Assembly (NCBI GenBank): GCA_964649085.1
Contig: CAZYPN010000009.1
Location: 62,001 to 126,000 of the forward strand
Direction of reading: 5' to 3'
Origin: JADMJV01 sp964649085
GTDB lineage: Bacteria; Vulcanimicrobiota; Xenobia; Xenobiales; JADMJV01
DNA: 64,000 nt
The number at the start of each line of letters is the position of its first letter. Position 1 is the first letter of the stretch. The translations under genes and the position numbers were made by a program. The notes under the pieces were generated by a model, which saw nothing but the letters and a program-made list of their open reading frames with translations, made no database searches and had not been told where the DNA came from. Positions 35,489 through 44,684 of this stretch are shown here, piece after piece.

Positions 35489-36456
35489 TGCCCCGGATCC
35501 AGCTCTGGCTCATCTCGCTGGTCTACCTCTGGGGGTTGGGCCAATCTCTGGCCGGGCACAGCTGCCACTGGTTGCCCGGCCTGATGTCTATCGCAGCCCC
35601 GTTCTTTTTCGCGGCGGTGGCGCTGCTGGCCTTGGGCTGGGCGTGGCGCTGGCCCAAGGCCGCTCTGGCGCTGGTCCCCTGGCTCCTGCTGGGGTTCTGG
35701 CTGGCTCCGCGCTGGGTCGGCTGGCACCCCCAACATCGGGGCAACCTGCGAGTGGTATCGATGAACTGCAACTACTTTGAAGGCGATTTCGCCGGCCCCG
35801 TCGTGAAAAATCAAGACGCCGTGAAACCATTGTTGCTCGAACTGAAGCCCGACGTGATCTGTCTGCAAGAATACTCTACCGACTCCGCCGAGAACAACCA
35901 ACGTTTCGACGCCATCCTGCAGCAACAACTGGGCCTGCGCTATCGTTTTGACAAAAATCACGGCACGGCCGTCTTCAGTCGCTATCCCATCTTGGGATAT
36001 GCCATGGAGAAATTTCCCGACTCTCAAAATCTGTATTGCTGGGCAGACCTGCAATGCCCCAAGGCCACCCTGCGAGTCTTCAACCTGCACCTGGAATCCT
36101 ACGGCCTGAAACTGAGAGGCAGCAAGCTAAAAAGGCTGATCTCGGGTGCCTCGGTTCGACCCCAACAGGCCGAGCGAGTGGCCGAAGCCGTGGCCCAGAG
36201 CCCCTTTCCGGTGCTGCTCTGCGGCGATTTGAACGACACCCCGACTTCCTATGCCTATGGCCGGTTGACCGCCCTGTTGCGCGACGGGTTCTGCCAGGCC
36301 GGCAGCGGCCTGGGGTTCACCTACCAGGGGCCCATCCCCGGCCTGCGTATCGACTACATCATGGCCCAACCCCCGCTCACGTTTCGGGGCTACCGCAATG
36401 CGGCAGCCCCGAAATTCATGGACCATCGGCTGGTTATAGCCGACCTGAGCCTGTAG
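35488..36456 (+). CDS. Endonuclease/exonuclease/phosphatase-family protein with membrane helices
   Basis: A 322-residue protein with about three N-terminal membrane helices and a DNase-I-like domain: 'LRVVSMNCNYFEGD', 'DVICLQEYS', 'FNLHLESYG', 'PVLLCGDLNDTPTSYAY' and the final 'FMDHRLVIADL'. The metal and His residues are intact, so it is probably an active phosphodiesterase facing the outside. Whether it acts on lipids, nucleotides or DNA is not clear. The start is a GTG overlapping the previous stop by one base. Confidence 0.8.
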   Translation: MPRIQLWLISLVYLWGLGQSLAGHSCHWLPGLMSIAAPFFFAAVALLALGWAWRWPKAALALVPWLLLGFWLAPRWVGWHPQHRGNLRVVSMNCNYFEGDFAGPVVKNQDAVKPLLLELKPDVICLQEYSTDSAENNQRFDAILQQQLGLRYRFDKNHGTAVFSRYPILGYAMEKFPDSQNLYCWADLQCPKATLRVFNLHLESYGLKLRGSKLKRLISGASVRPQQAERVAEAVAQSPFPVLLCGDLNDTPTSYAYGRLTALLRDGFCQAGSGLGFTYQGPIPGLRIDYIMAQPPLTFRGYRNAAAPKFMDHRLVIADLSL

Positions 36457-36458
36457 GC

Positions 36459-37931
36459 CTATTGGGTTTGCAGGAACACGCTGACCTGCAGCGAGTTGTT
36501 GTTGCCCACCACGAAGTCGAGCAGAGTGTCGTTGTTAAAGTCGGCCACTTCAAGGCCGGTGGGAGCCGTGCCATTGCTGGGAATGTCCAGCGGAGCACTG
36601 AAGGTTCCGTCGCCCTGACCCAGATAGATCAGCACGCTGTTGCTGCCCGCACCGGAGTTCGTGATGGCGATGTCCTGGTTGCCGTCGCCGTTAACATCCA
36701 GGCACCGTACGGCGTTGGGTCGGTCCTCGGCCACCAGAGTGGGCCCGGCCACAAAGGTTCCGCCCACGGCGCCAAAGAGCACCGTAACCGAATCGTTGCC
36801 CGCATCGCCGTCCACACCCCGATTGGCCACGGCCACGTCGGCGATGCCGTCCTCGTTGAAGTCGGCCACTCCAATGCCGCGGGGGAAAACCCCGGTAGCC
36901 GCAGTGGTGGGAGCCAGGAAGTTACCGGCGCCGTTGCCGCGGAACAGATTCACCTCGTCGGTAGTGAGATCGCTGACGGCCACGTCCAGGTTGCCATCTC
37001 CATTGAAGTCGCCAATGCCCAGCGCCGCCGCCGAATTGGCATTGCCTGAATCCAGCGTGAAAGGAACGGCAGGATTAAAGGTTCCGTCACCCACTCCTCG
37101 ACTGAAGGTCATCGTGCCCGAACCGATGTTGCTATTGACCGCGTCGAGAATGCCGTCCCCGTTAAAATCGGCCAGGCCGACAAACTGGGGGTTGTCACCC
37201 ACGACCTGGAAGACGGGGGCATCGAAGGTTCCATTACCATTGCCCAGCAGCACCGCCAGTCGATCCTGATTTTGCTCGGGCACGATGATGTCCAGAAAGC
37301 CATCGCCATTCAGGTCACCGGTGGCGACGTCGGTGGGTGCCCCCACGATGTCGATGACCGACACGGCAAAGCCGCCCAGGCCATCGCCGAGCAGCAAAGA
37401 CAGCTGGGTGTTGTCGAAATTGGTCGCCACGATGTCCAGATTACCGTCGTTATTGAAATCGCCGCTGTCGAGCAGCAACATCGTTACGCCCAGGTTCACG
37501 GTGGTCGGCGCCGCAAAGTTGGGCACACCGCCGCCGATCGTAATGGCCGTGCTCAACGCCTCGTTGAGACCGGGCGAGGTGGCCCTCAGGATGAACGTTC
37601 CTTTGCGATCGAGTTGCAGATTATTGAACGTCACGCTGCCATTGATGAGGTCGCCCACCAGCGTGCCGCTCAGGGTGGCTCCGGTGGGGTTGGTGGCCAG
37701 CGACACCGTGATCGGCACGTTGGATATGGGGAGAATCTGATTGTTGGCATCCTGGAACTGCACTTCCGAAGCCGCCAGAACGACGTTAGGCTGACCAAAG
37801 CCCGGCGCATTGACGAATTCAAGCAAGAACGGCTCCACAAACGGATTGCCGAAAAACGCGTTTTCGTCGTCTCCACAGCCTGAAATCAAGAGTCCACAGC
37901 CGAGGACGGCCGCCAAAAGGGAACGTTTCAT
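36459..37931 (-). CDS. FG-GAP/VCBS repeat lipoprotein
   Basis: A 490-residue surface lipoprotein. The signal peptide ends in a lipobox ('LLISGCGDD'). After a Big/bacterial-Ig-like segment ('VQFQDANNQILPISNVPITV') come seven repeats of the type 'GDFNNDGNLDIVA', 'GDLNGDGFLDIIV', 'ADFNGDGILDA' and so on, calcium-binding loops of a seven-bladed FG-GAP propeller. Such proteins bind ligands or partners outside the cell. The ATG at 37931 is five bases after GGAGG. It is a convergent neighbour of the EEP-family gene. Confidence 0.88.
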   Translation of the reverse strand: MKRSLLAAVLGCGLLISGCGDDENAFFGNPFVEPFLLEFVNAPGFGQPNVVLAASEVQFQDANNQILPISNVPITVSLATNPTGATLSGTLVGDLINGSVTFNNLQLDRKGTFILRATSPGLNEALSTAITIGGGVPNFAAPTTVNLGVTMLLLDSGDFNNDGNLDIVATNFDNTQLSLLLGDGLGGFAVSVIDIVGAPTDVATGDLNGDGFLDIIVPEQNQDRLAVLLGNGNGTFDAPVFQVVGDNPQFVGLADFNGDGILDAVNSNIGSGTMTFSRGVGDGTFNPAVPFTLDSGNANSAAALGIGDFNGDGNLDVAVSDLTTDEVNLFRGNGAGNFLAPTTAATGVFPRGIGVADFNEDGIADVAVANRGVDGDAGNDSVTVLFGAVGGTFVAGPTLVAEDRPNAVRCLDVNGDGNQDIAITNSGAGSNSVLIYLGQGDGTFSAPLDIPSNGTAPTGLEVADFNNDTLLDFVVGNNNSLQVSVFLQTQ

Positions 37932-37964
37932 CACTACCTCCAGAGTCGGATTGACGGGCTTACT

Positions 37965-37997
37965 ACTCCTCTGCCGAGGAGTGCACCTCTAGAGAGG
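37965..37997. promoter_or_regulatory. Two tandem hairpins in a divergent promoter region
   Basis: Between the FG-GAP lipoprotein gene and the divergent GT2 gene lie two perfect inverted repeats in close succession: ACTCCTC/GAGGAGT (37965-37971 and 37976-37982) and CCTCT/AGAGG (37986-37990 and 37993-37997). They may be operators or leader hairpins for either gene. No T tract follows, so they are not plain terminators. Confidence 0.35.
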
Positions 37998-38032
37998 CAG
38001 GTTTGATTCTTCCCCCCCCGAAGCCGCGGCCC

Positions 38033-38734
38033 ATGCTTCTGAGCATTATTATTCCCGTTTTCAACGAAGTCAGCAGCCTGGTAGAGGTCGTGGATCGAGC
38101 CCTGAGCATTCCTTTGCCCGAGGGTTTAGAGCGCGAACTGATCGTGGTCGACGACGGATCGACCGATGGAACCAGCGAGTTGCTGCGCCGATATCAGGAC
38201 CATCCAGCCGTGAAAATTCACTTTTCCGTGCTCAACTTCGGCAAGGGAGTGGCGGTGCGCGTGGGCCTGAAGTATGCCAAAGGCGACATCATAGCGATTC
38301 AAGATGCTGACCTGGAGTACGACCCGGATCAGCTCGGTCAACTGGTCTCCCCTATTCTGGAGGGACGCACGCTGGTGGTCTACGGCTCGCGGTTTCGCGG
38401 TCAGGCTCGCGGCATGGTGGCACTTCAAGGCCTGGGCAATCGCATTCTGACGGGCTTCACCAACCTGCTCTATGGAAGTCAGCTGACCGATTGCTATACC
38501 TGCTACAAGATTTTCAACCGGGAAACGGCGCTCTGGCTGTCACGCCAGTTACAGTCGAAGGGCTTTGAGCTCGAAGCCGAAATCAGCGCCCGCCTGCTGC
38601 GCAGCGGCCGCGCCATCGAAGAACTGCCGATTCGTTACGAAGCCCGCAGTCACCAGCAAGGCAAAAAGATCCGCGCCCGCGACGGCTTCAAAGGCCTCTG
38701 GACCCTCTTGCGACTGCGCCTTTTCCCCAACTAG
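38033..38734 (+). CDS. Glycosyltransferase family 2 (polyprenyl-phosphate sugar synthase-like)
   Basis: A 233-residue soluble GT2 enzyme. 'LSIIIPVFNEVSSL', 'LIVVDDGSTDGTSELL', 'NFGKGVAVRVGLKYAKGDI' and the metal-binding 'IQDADLEYDPDQL' are classic for enzymes that transfer a sugar to dolichyl or undecaprenyl phosphate, as is 'DCYTCYKIFN'. It lacks the C-terminal helices seen in the GT2 at 9.9 kb. The ATG at 38033 begins at the family's usual residue. The sugar is not known. Confidence 0.88.
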   Translation: MLLSIIIPVFNEVSSLVEVVDRALSIPLPEGLERELIVVDDGSTDGTSELLRRYQDHPAVKIHFSVLNFGKGVAVRVGLKYAKGDIIAIQDADLEYDPDQLGQLVSPILEGRTLVVYGSRFRGQARGMVALQGLGNRILTGFTNLLYGSQLTDCYTCYKIFNRETALWLSRQLQSKGFELEAEISARLLRSGRAIEELPIRYEARSHQQGKKIRARDGFKGLWTLLRLRLFPN

Positions 38735-38815
38735 CGCCAGCATGACGGCGACGATAGGAAATCTTGTGGAGAAGCGGCTTTGCCGCGACGGAACAACAGG
38801 TTTTCAGCCGCCCTC

Positions 38816-39505
38816 CTAGTCCGCGCGGCCTCGTCGAGACATCCAGTCACAGCGCACCTGGCCCGTCAGGGCCAGCAGCATGACCCAGATCGCGCCGAAG
38901 AGAAAGCCGGCGCAATGGGCGGCATAGCCCACCGGACTGGTAACCCCGTGCACCACCTGAAACAGATGGGCCTGGCTTTGCTCCCAGAACCAGAAGCCGA
39001 TGGTTACAAAGGCCGGCAGTGCAAAGCTGAACAGCATGATCGGGGGAAACAGCCAGACAAAGCAGCCCAGCCGAATCTTGCCTTTGGGAATCAGGCAGAG
39101 ATAGGCGCCCATGACGGCCGCGATGGCCCCCGAGGCCCCTACCGAAGGAATGTGCTGCAGCGAACCCTGCATGAAGCGGTCCTGAGCCAGACTGGCAGAG
39201 ACACCGGCCAAAAGATAGAAGGCCAGATAACCCAGGTGTCCCAGCCGATCTTCCACGTTGTCACCTGTGATCCAGAGAAACCACATATTGCCGGCCAGGT
39301 GAAGCCATCCGGCGTGCAGGAACATCGAGGTCAACAATGTCCAGCCACCGTGGTGCACAGCCCGGTGGCCGAACTTCAAAATCCAGGTTTCCGATAACCC
39401 GTGGTAAAGGGCGTACAGGAAAACGCCGCAGTTGGCGGCGATCAGGATGTAGTTCACCCAGGGGGTGGTGCGAGTCGGGGTCTCGTCGCCGATGGGAATC
39501 AGCAC
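38816..39505 (-). CDS. Rhomboid family intramembrane serine protease
   Basis: A protein of about 229 residues with six membrane helices. 'MFLHAGWLHLAGNMWFLWI' in helix 2, the catalytic Ser in 'SVGASGAIAAVMGAYL' and the catalytic His in 'AAHCAGFLFGA' are all present. It cleaves membrane proteins within the bilayer; the substrate is unknown. I prefer the GTG at 39505 because GGAAGG is spaced correctly; a TTG two codons earlier is possible. The 82-base gap to the convergent GT2 gene holds nothing I can name. Confidence 0.9.
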   Translation of the reverse strand: MLIPIGDETPTRTTPWVNYILIAANCGVFLYALYHGLSETWILKFGHRAVHHGGWTLLTSMFLHAGWLHLAGNMWFLWITGDNVEDRLGHLGYLAFYLLAGVSASLAQDRFMQGSLQHIPSVGASGAIAAVMGAYLCLIPKGKIRLGCFVWLFPPIMLFSFALPAFVTIGFWFWEQSQAHLFQVVHGVTSPVGYAAHCAGFLFGAIWVMLLALTGQVRCDWMSRRGRAD

Positions 39506-39537
39506 CCTCAACCCTTCCTCGCCCCCCGCTTCAGAAC

Positions 39538-40437
39538 CTATTCATTGGTCAGGGTGACCTGGTCCTCGGTCAAAATTTCGTAGGCCGCGGCCACGGCTCG
39601 GGCACCCGAAGGAGTGGCCTGTTCCATGCCGCGCTCGGCGGCGAAGAGCATGGCCCAGCCGTCTTCCAGGTGTTGAGCGTCGTAGCGCGTGTAGACCCGC
39701 TTCATTTCTTCAATCCCGGCCAGTCCCGACTCGACCTGATGCAGCACCTTATCGAGCACGGCGCCTTCGCCCATCTGCATCAACTTCTCGGCGCTGCTGC
39801 GGTAGTGATCCTCGAGAGCTTGCAGAGGGTTGCGCAGTGCGCCCACGTCGCGGGTGCCCTCGAGCACGCCCATCAGCACCTCGAACACCTTGCTCTGGCG
39901 CGGTCCCAGCTCCACATAGTGGTTGATGTGGGTGGCGAAATTGCGCACCGGCAGCAAAGTGTGCACATGGCAGTGGGGGCAATGACCGGTGTTGCCGTTC
40001 CAACCGCACTTCAGGCAGCGGGGCTCTTCCGAGCGGGTCCAATCTTCCATCTGGTGGATGGCCTCATTGAATTCTTCCAGCAGCTCGTAGAAGCTATCGG
40101 TGGATTCGATGATGGCATCCCACTTACGACGCGGGATCAGCTGCGAGAGCTGCTTGAGGGTGTGAATCATATCCTGATAGATCAGGCTCTGTTCGGCCCA
40201 CATGCGGCGAGCCTGGCCGCGAGTCTTGCACATGTGCCCGTTTTCCTGGGCGTGAACCCGGGTCAGGTAACCGGAATACCAGTCGCAGTAGAAGGCCAGG
40301 TCGGGGTAGGCCGAGCGGCTCTGGCAGGCGTCGCGAAGATGGGCGCGGAGTTCGGTGAGATTCTGGGGGGGCTGCACCGTGGGTCCGGCGGCGACGGCGA
40401 CTTCGAAATTCGACATCAGGTTCTCAATCAAGTGCAT
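39538..40437 (-). CDS. Helical protein with zinc-ribbon-like CxxC pair, function unknown
   Basis: A 299-residue soluble protein, mostly helical. In the middle, 'CLKCGWNGNTGHCPHC' (residues 141-156) gives two CxxC pairs eight residues apart, a small zinc ribbon. Flanking helices are rich in Glu, Gln and His. I do not recognise the family. GAAGGAG lies six bases before the ATG. The gene follows the Cys/Gly-rich protein gene on the same strand after 130 bases that contain alternative hairpins, so the two may form one regulated unit. Confidence 0.6.
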   Translation of the reverse strand: MHLIENLMSNFEVAVAAGPTVQPPQNLTELRAHLRDACQSRSAYPDLAFYCDWYSGYLTRVHAQENGHMCKTRGQARRMWAEQSLIYQDMIHTLKQLSQLIPRRKWDAIIESTDSFYELLEEFNEAIHQMEDWTRSEEPRCLKCGWNGNTGHCPHCHVHTLLPVRNFATHINHYVELGPRQSKVFEVLMGVLEGTRDVGALRNPLQALEDHYRSSAEKLMQMGEGAVLDKVLHQVESGLAGIEEMKRVYTRYDAQHLEDGWAMLFAAERGMEQATPSGARAVAAAYEILTEDQVTLTNE

Positions 40438-40501
40438 GGTCTTTCTCCTTCAGCTTCGCTCACACTGGGGTCTCTTGGGTGGAGGCGGGTTACTCTGTAA
40501 T

Positions 40502-40551
40502 CCCGACCGTTGAGAAACGGGGTCGGGGGCCCTCCGGGGAGGGCCCCCGAC
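40502..40551 (-). promoter_or_regulatory. Overlapping alternative hairpins between the Cys-rich and zinc-ribbon genes
   Basis: A perfect 14-base GC stem (40522-40535 with 40538-40551) lies 17 bases after the Cys-rich gene's stop. A second stem with a two-base bulge (40502-40511 with 40516-40527) shares bases 40522-40527 with the first, so the two cannot form together. This could be a terminator/antiterminator pair controlling read-through to the zinc-ribbon gene. The T tract after the first stem is weak (GTTTCTC on the minus strand). Confidence 0.5.
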
Positions 40552-40567
40552 CTGGAGGACTTTGAGG

Positions 40568-41365
40568 TTAGCCGGCCGCGGCGGGCTCGGGGGGCGGACC
40601 GGCATCGGCACCGGCCGACTCGGCGCCACCGGCCTCAGCCACGGGCTCGGGGGCAGCGGCCTCAGCGGCGCCTCCGGCGTCGCCCGCGGGCTCGGCCGAG
40701 GACACATCGGCGCTGTCGCCGGCGCCTTCCGAGCTGGCGTCGCCGGCACCCTGCGAGTCGGTCGACTCACCGCTGGCCTGGACTTCTTCGGTGTTGGAGG
40801 TGTCGGGGGTGCCTTCGGAACCGGCGGCATCCTTGGCCGCATTGTCGGTTCCGGCCTCGCCAGCCTCGCCCACCTTCTTGTCTTCGCTTACACCGGCGTC
40901 CTTGGTGGCCTCGCCGACTTTGCCGTTGTAGATGTTAATCGTGTTGCCGTCGCCATTGACGTTGATCTGGCCGTTCTGAGCCGTGTTGTTGGCCGGGGGG
41001 CAGCAGTTGCCGTTGACGCAGTTGCCGCCGGCTCCGCAGCAGCGACCGCACTGCCCGCCGCAGCCACCGCCGCAACCGCCCTTGCCGCAGCCCGAGCAGC
41101 CACCAGCGGACCCACCGGCTTTTGCGCCGCCTACCGGGGAGGCTCCAGCACCGCCCGAGCCGCCAGCCTGAGCACCGCCACCGGCACCGCCGGCCTGTTG
41201 ACCTTTCAGCAACTCCTGAACGGCCTGCTGAATGGCCTCGGGTCCCTTGGGCTCAGCCTGCTGCAACTTGGGAGCCGACTGCTGCTCCTGGATACCTTTG
41301 GTCTTGAGGAACTTGACTCCCTCGGTAGCATTTCTGATGTTTCGGATTGCGGCGTCTCCAGCCAA
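40568..41365 (-). CDS. Cys/Gly-rich low-complexity protein, function unknown
   Basis: A 265-residue protein in three parts. Residues 1-55 are helical ('GPEAIQQAVQELLKG'). Residues 56-123 are Gly/Ala-rich and then extremely Cys-rich, with ten cysteines between 90 and 122 in CxxC and CC spacings ('CGKGGCGGGCGGQCGRCC'). A strand 'GQINVNGDGNTINIYNG' follows, and the last 115 residues are acidic Ala/Gly/Ser/Glu. There is no Sec signal peptide. The cluster could bind metal, form disulphides or carry a modification; none is shown. The start is a TTG at 41365 preceded by AGGAGG. The 142 bases upstream, after the efflux operon, must contain its promoter. Confidence 0.65.
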   Translation of the reverse strand: MAGDAAIRNIRNATEGVKFLKTKGIQEQQSAPKLQQAEPKGPEAIQQAVQELLKGQQAGGAGGGAQAGGSGGAGASPVGGAKAGGSAGGCSGCGKGGCGGGCGGQCGRCCGAGGNCVNGNCCPPANNTAQNGQINVNGDGNTINIYNGKVGEATKDAGVSEDKKVGEAGEAGTDNAAKDAAGSEGTPDTSNTEEVQASGESTDSQGAGDASSEGAGDSADVSSAEPAGDAGGAAEAAAPEPVAEAGGAESAGADAGPPPEPAAAG

Positions 41366-41507
41366 TGTTCTGTCCTCCTGGCTTTGTGTTCGACGTATGT
41401 CTTGAATGCAGAATACGGTTCGACACCCTGGAGGCAGCTGGAAAGATGTAAACGAGTTGTTGCCGTCTGGATAAGTTTTCCCGGAGGCCCGGGGCCAGGC
41501 AATCTTC

Positions 41508-44500
41508 TTATCCCTCCGACTTCTTTCCGGTCAAGAGGCGACCCTGAAAGCCGCGGGCTCGAAAGCGATACAGAATGGGCAGTACCAACAGTACCAGCGG
41601 AGTCGTCGTGGTGAGACCGCCGATCACCACGGTGGCCAAAGGACGCTGAACCTCCGCTCCAGTACCCTGGCTCAGCGCCATCGGCAGGAAGCCCAGTGCC
41701 GCCACGAGGCCGGTCATCAGAATGGGCCGAAAGCGCAGCGAGCAGGCGTGCTCCAGAGCCTCGTCCAGACCCATATCGCGCTGGCGACATTCCTCGATAA
41801 AGCTGACCAGTACCAGCCCGTTGAGCACAGCCACTCCACTCAAGGCAATGAAGCCTACGGCCGCCGACACCGAGAAGGGCATGGCCCTCAGCCACAGAGC
41901 CAGCACACCTCCGGGCAGGGCCAGAGGCACCCCGACAAAGACCAGAACGGCCAACGAAAGCGAGGCAAAGCTGCCGTAGAGCAGCCCCAAAATCAAGAAC
42001 AGGCAAATGGGAATCACCAGCTTCAGACGTCGATTGGCCTCGAGCAGGTTCTCATACTGCCCGCCCCAGACCACAAAGATGCCGGACTTCGAGCGAATCA
42101 GGGGGGAGACTCGCTCGTGTGCCTCCTCGACGAACCCCCCCAGGTCGCGACCTCGCACATTGGCCTGCACCACAATGCGGCGCATGCCGTTCTCGCGGCT
42201 GACCTGCTGCAAACCCGTTTTCAGCTCCACCCGCGCCAGCTGGCGCAGCGGTACAAAACGATAGGGGTTCTCGTCCACCGTTCCGGCAGGTTGACCCGGC
42301 AGCTGGATCGGCAGGTCTCGCAGGGCCTCGAGATCGGTTCGCATTTCCGAGGGAAGCCTTGTCACCACCGGAAATCGGCGGTCGCCCTCGAGGATAAAGC
42401 CCGATTCTCGACCCCGAATAGCGGTGGCGACTTCCTGGCCCAGTCCGTCGAGGTCGAGTCCGAGCCGTCCCAGAACCTCGCGGTCGGGGTCGACTTCCAG
42501 GGTGGGCAACCCCTGGAGTTGCTCCACACGTACGTCTTTGGCACCCGGAACCTGTCGCAAGGCTTCGGCCACGCGTCCGGCCAGTTCCTGAATCTGGCCA
42601 AAGTCCTCGCCAAAAATCTTGACGGCCACATCGCTGCGCACGCCCGAGATCAGTTCGTTGAAGCGCATCTGGATCGGTTGGGTAAACTCGAACTCGTGTC
42701 CCGGCAACAGTCGAACCCTGGCCTCCAGGGCCTCGATCAGGTGAGCCTTGCTCTGCCCTCCGGGTTTGAGCATGATGAAGGTATCGGAAACATTCGGTGG
42801 CATTGGATCGGAGGCCAGGTCGGCCGTGCCGGTCTTGGAAAAGACGCGCTCGACACCGGGCACTTCCAGCACCAACTTCTCGACGATTTGCTGCAGGCGT
42901 GTCGATTCTTCAATGCCGGTTCCCGGTGGACGAATGGCGTGCATGGCCAGGTTTTTCTCGTCCAGGGTGGGCACAAACTCCTGGCCCAAATGGGGGAATA
43001 CCGCCACCGCCAGCAACAGCGCCGCCAGCGAAAGGGAGAGCAAGGGAACAGGCCGCCGCACGTTCCACTTCAGCACTCGCAGATAGCCGGCTCGGAGCCG
43101 GGGCAACACAGGCACCTCACGGTCCGCCACCGAGCCCGTTAAACCAAGGGCCACCAGGGCGGGAATCAGCGTCAGGCTGAGCACAAAGGCGGCGCTCAGT
43201 GCCAGAATGACGGTTAGCGCCATCGGCTGAAACATTTTGCCCTCAATCCCGGTGAGAAACAGGATGGGTACATAGACCAGAATGATGATAGCCTCGCCAA
43301 AAGCAGTGGCATTCCGCACGCTGCAACTGGCGGCGTAGACGGCTTTCAGCCGCTCCTCGCGCTGCAGCGGGCGGCCCAACCGCCGCTGCTCTTCGGCCAG
43401 CACGCGCAGGGAATTCTCCACGATGATCACCGAACCATCAACGATCAATCCGAAGTCGATGGCGCCCAGGCTCATCAGATTCCCACTGACTCCCAGACCC
43501 AACATGCCGATAGCGGTCAGCAGCATAGAGATGGGAATGGCCAGCGCCACGATGCAGGCCGCCCGAAAGTTGCCCAGGATCGCGAAGAGCACGGCGATCA
43601 CCAGCACCGCACCCTCGAAAAGATTGGCCCGCACGGTGGCGATGGTGGCGTCAACGAGTTGCAAGCGGTTCAGTACCACTCGCACGCGCACACCCTCGGG
43701 CAGGCTCGGCTGCAACTCTTGAAGGCGGCGCTCGACGGCCTGAGCCACCACGCGGCTGTTCTCCCCGATGCGCATCAAGGCGGTTCCGATCACAACCTCC
43801 GAACCGTTCTGGGTGGCCGATCCCGAGCGCAGCTCGCTGCCCAGACGCACGTGGGCGACGTCAGAGATGCGCAGGGGAATGCCGTGCCTTTCGCCGACGA
43901 CCACCTGCTCGATCTCTCGCTCGTTGGACAATCGCCCCTGAACTCGAACCGTAAGGGCCTGGCCGCGAACCTCGATAAATCCGGCTCCGAGGTTCTGGTT
44001 GTTGCGCTCCAACTCGGCCACCAGGGTGTCCAGACTGAGCCCCAGCGCCGACAAGCGAGCCGGGTCGGGCTCGACCACGAACTGGCGCTGATAGCCTCCG
44101 ATCTGATCGACATCGGCCAGGCCCGGCACCGTGCGAAGCTGGGGGCGAATCTGCCAATCCTGAATCTCGCGCAAGGCCATGGCCTTCTCCTCGGCCGTGG
44201 TCATCACTCGACCGGAAGGCAACTTCAGGGGTTGGTCGGGATGCTTGAGCTCCACCACCCACATCAAGACCTCTCCCAGGCCCGTGCTGATGGGCCCCAA
44301 ACGAGGTTCCACCCCGGCCGGCAGGCGGTCGCGTACCTCCTCAAGGCGCTCTTGAACCAGCCGGCGCACAAAATACAGGTCGGCCCGATCTTCAAACACG
44401 GCCGTCACCTGGGCGAACTCATTGCGCGAAAGACTGCGGGTGTGGCGCAGACTGGGAAGCCCGGCCAGGGCCGTCTCAATGGGATAGGTGACCTGCTTTT

Positions 44501-44684
44501 CCACCTCCTCGGGCGCCAGCCCCGAGCAAAACACGTTGAGCGTTACCTGATTGTTGGTGATGTCGGGAACGGCATCGATGGGCAACAGACGAAGGGCCTG
44601 CACACCCGCCAACGACAACAACACGGCCAGAAGGACAATCAACCTGCGCTGGCGGATGGAAAAAGCCAGAACGCGCTCAAACAT
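41508..44684 (-). CDS. czcA: Heavy-metal efflux RND pump (CzcA type)
   Basis: A 1058-residue inner-membrane RND transporter with the usual twelve helices and two large periplasmic loops. 'RLLPIDAVPDITNNQVTLN' near the N-terminus and 'GAIDFGLIVDGSVIIVEN' in helix 4 are diagnostic. The DFG-x-IVDG pattern with Asp, Asp and Glu is that of CzcA-type pumps for divalent ions (Zn, Co, Cd, Ni) rather than the Cu/Ag pump CusA, which lacks it. This is family knowledge and not a test of substrate. The ATG shares one base with the adaptor's stop. Confidence 0.92.
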   Translation of the reverse strand: MFERVLAFSIRQRRLIVLLAVLLSLAGVQALRLLPIDAVPDITNNQVTLNVFCSGLAPEEVEKQVTYPIETALAGLPSLRHTRSLSRNEFAQVTAVFEDRADLYFVRRLVQERLEEVRDRLPAGVEPRLGPISTGLGEVLMWVVELKHPDQPLKLPSGRVMTTAEEKAMALREIQDWQIRPQLRTVPGLADVDQIGGYQRQFVVEPDPARLSALGLSLDTLVAELERNNQNLGAGFIEVRGQALTVRVQGRLSNEREIEQVVVGERHGIPLRISDVAHVRLGSELRSGSATQNGSEVVIGTALMRIGENSRVVAQAVERRLQELQPSLPEGVRVRVVLNRLQLVDATIATVRANLFEGAVLVIAVLFAILGNFRAACIVALAIPISMLLTAIGMLGLGVSGNLMSLGAIDFGLIVDGSVIIVENSLRVLAEEQRRLGRPLQREERLKAVYAASCSVRNATAFGEAIIILVYVPILFLTGIEGKMFQPMALTVILALSAAFVLSLTLIPALVALGLTGSVADREVPVLPRLRAGYLRVLKWNVRRPVPLLSLSLAALLLAVAVFPHLGQEFVPTLDEKNLAMHAIRPPGTGIEESTRLQQIVEKLVLEVPGVERVFSKTGTADLASDPMPPNVSDTFIMLKPGGQSKAHLIEALEARVRLLPGHEFEFTQPIQMRFNELISGVRSDVAVKIFGEDFGQIQELAGRVAEALRQVPGAKDVRVEQLQGLPTLEVDPDREVLGRLGLDLDGLGQEVATAIRGRESGFILEGDRRFPVVTRLPSEMRTDLEALRDLPIQLPGQPAGTVDENPYRFVPLRQLARVELKTGLQQVSRENGMRRIVVQANVRGRDLGGFVEEAHERVSPLIRSKSGIFVVWGGQYENLLEANRRLKLVIPICLFLILGLLYGSFASLSLAVLVFVGVPLALPGGVLALWLRAMPFSVSAAVGFIALSGVAVLNGLVLVSFIEECRQRDMGLDEALEHACSLRFRPILMTGLVAALGFLPMALSQGTGAEVQRPLATVVIGGLTTTTPLVLLVLPILYRFRARGFQGRLLTGKKSEG

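Noticed and set aside
36625..37400. Long plus-strand open frames inside the FG-GAP lipoprotein gene
   Set aside because: They are antisense shadows created by the GC-rich, repetitive coding sequence of the lipoprotein.
38735..38815. Possible terminator or small RNA between the GT2 and rhomboid genes
   Set aside because: Only a five-base stem (GCGGC/GCCGC) with no T tract; nothing supports a feature.
41471..41500. Terminator after the czcA-like gene
   Set aside because: A short CCCGG/CCGGG stem exists but is followed by A residues on the minus strand, not T residues.
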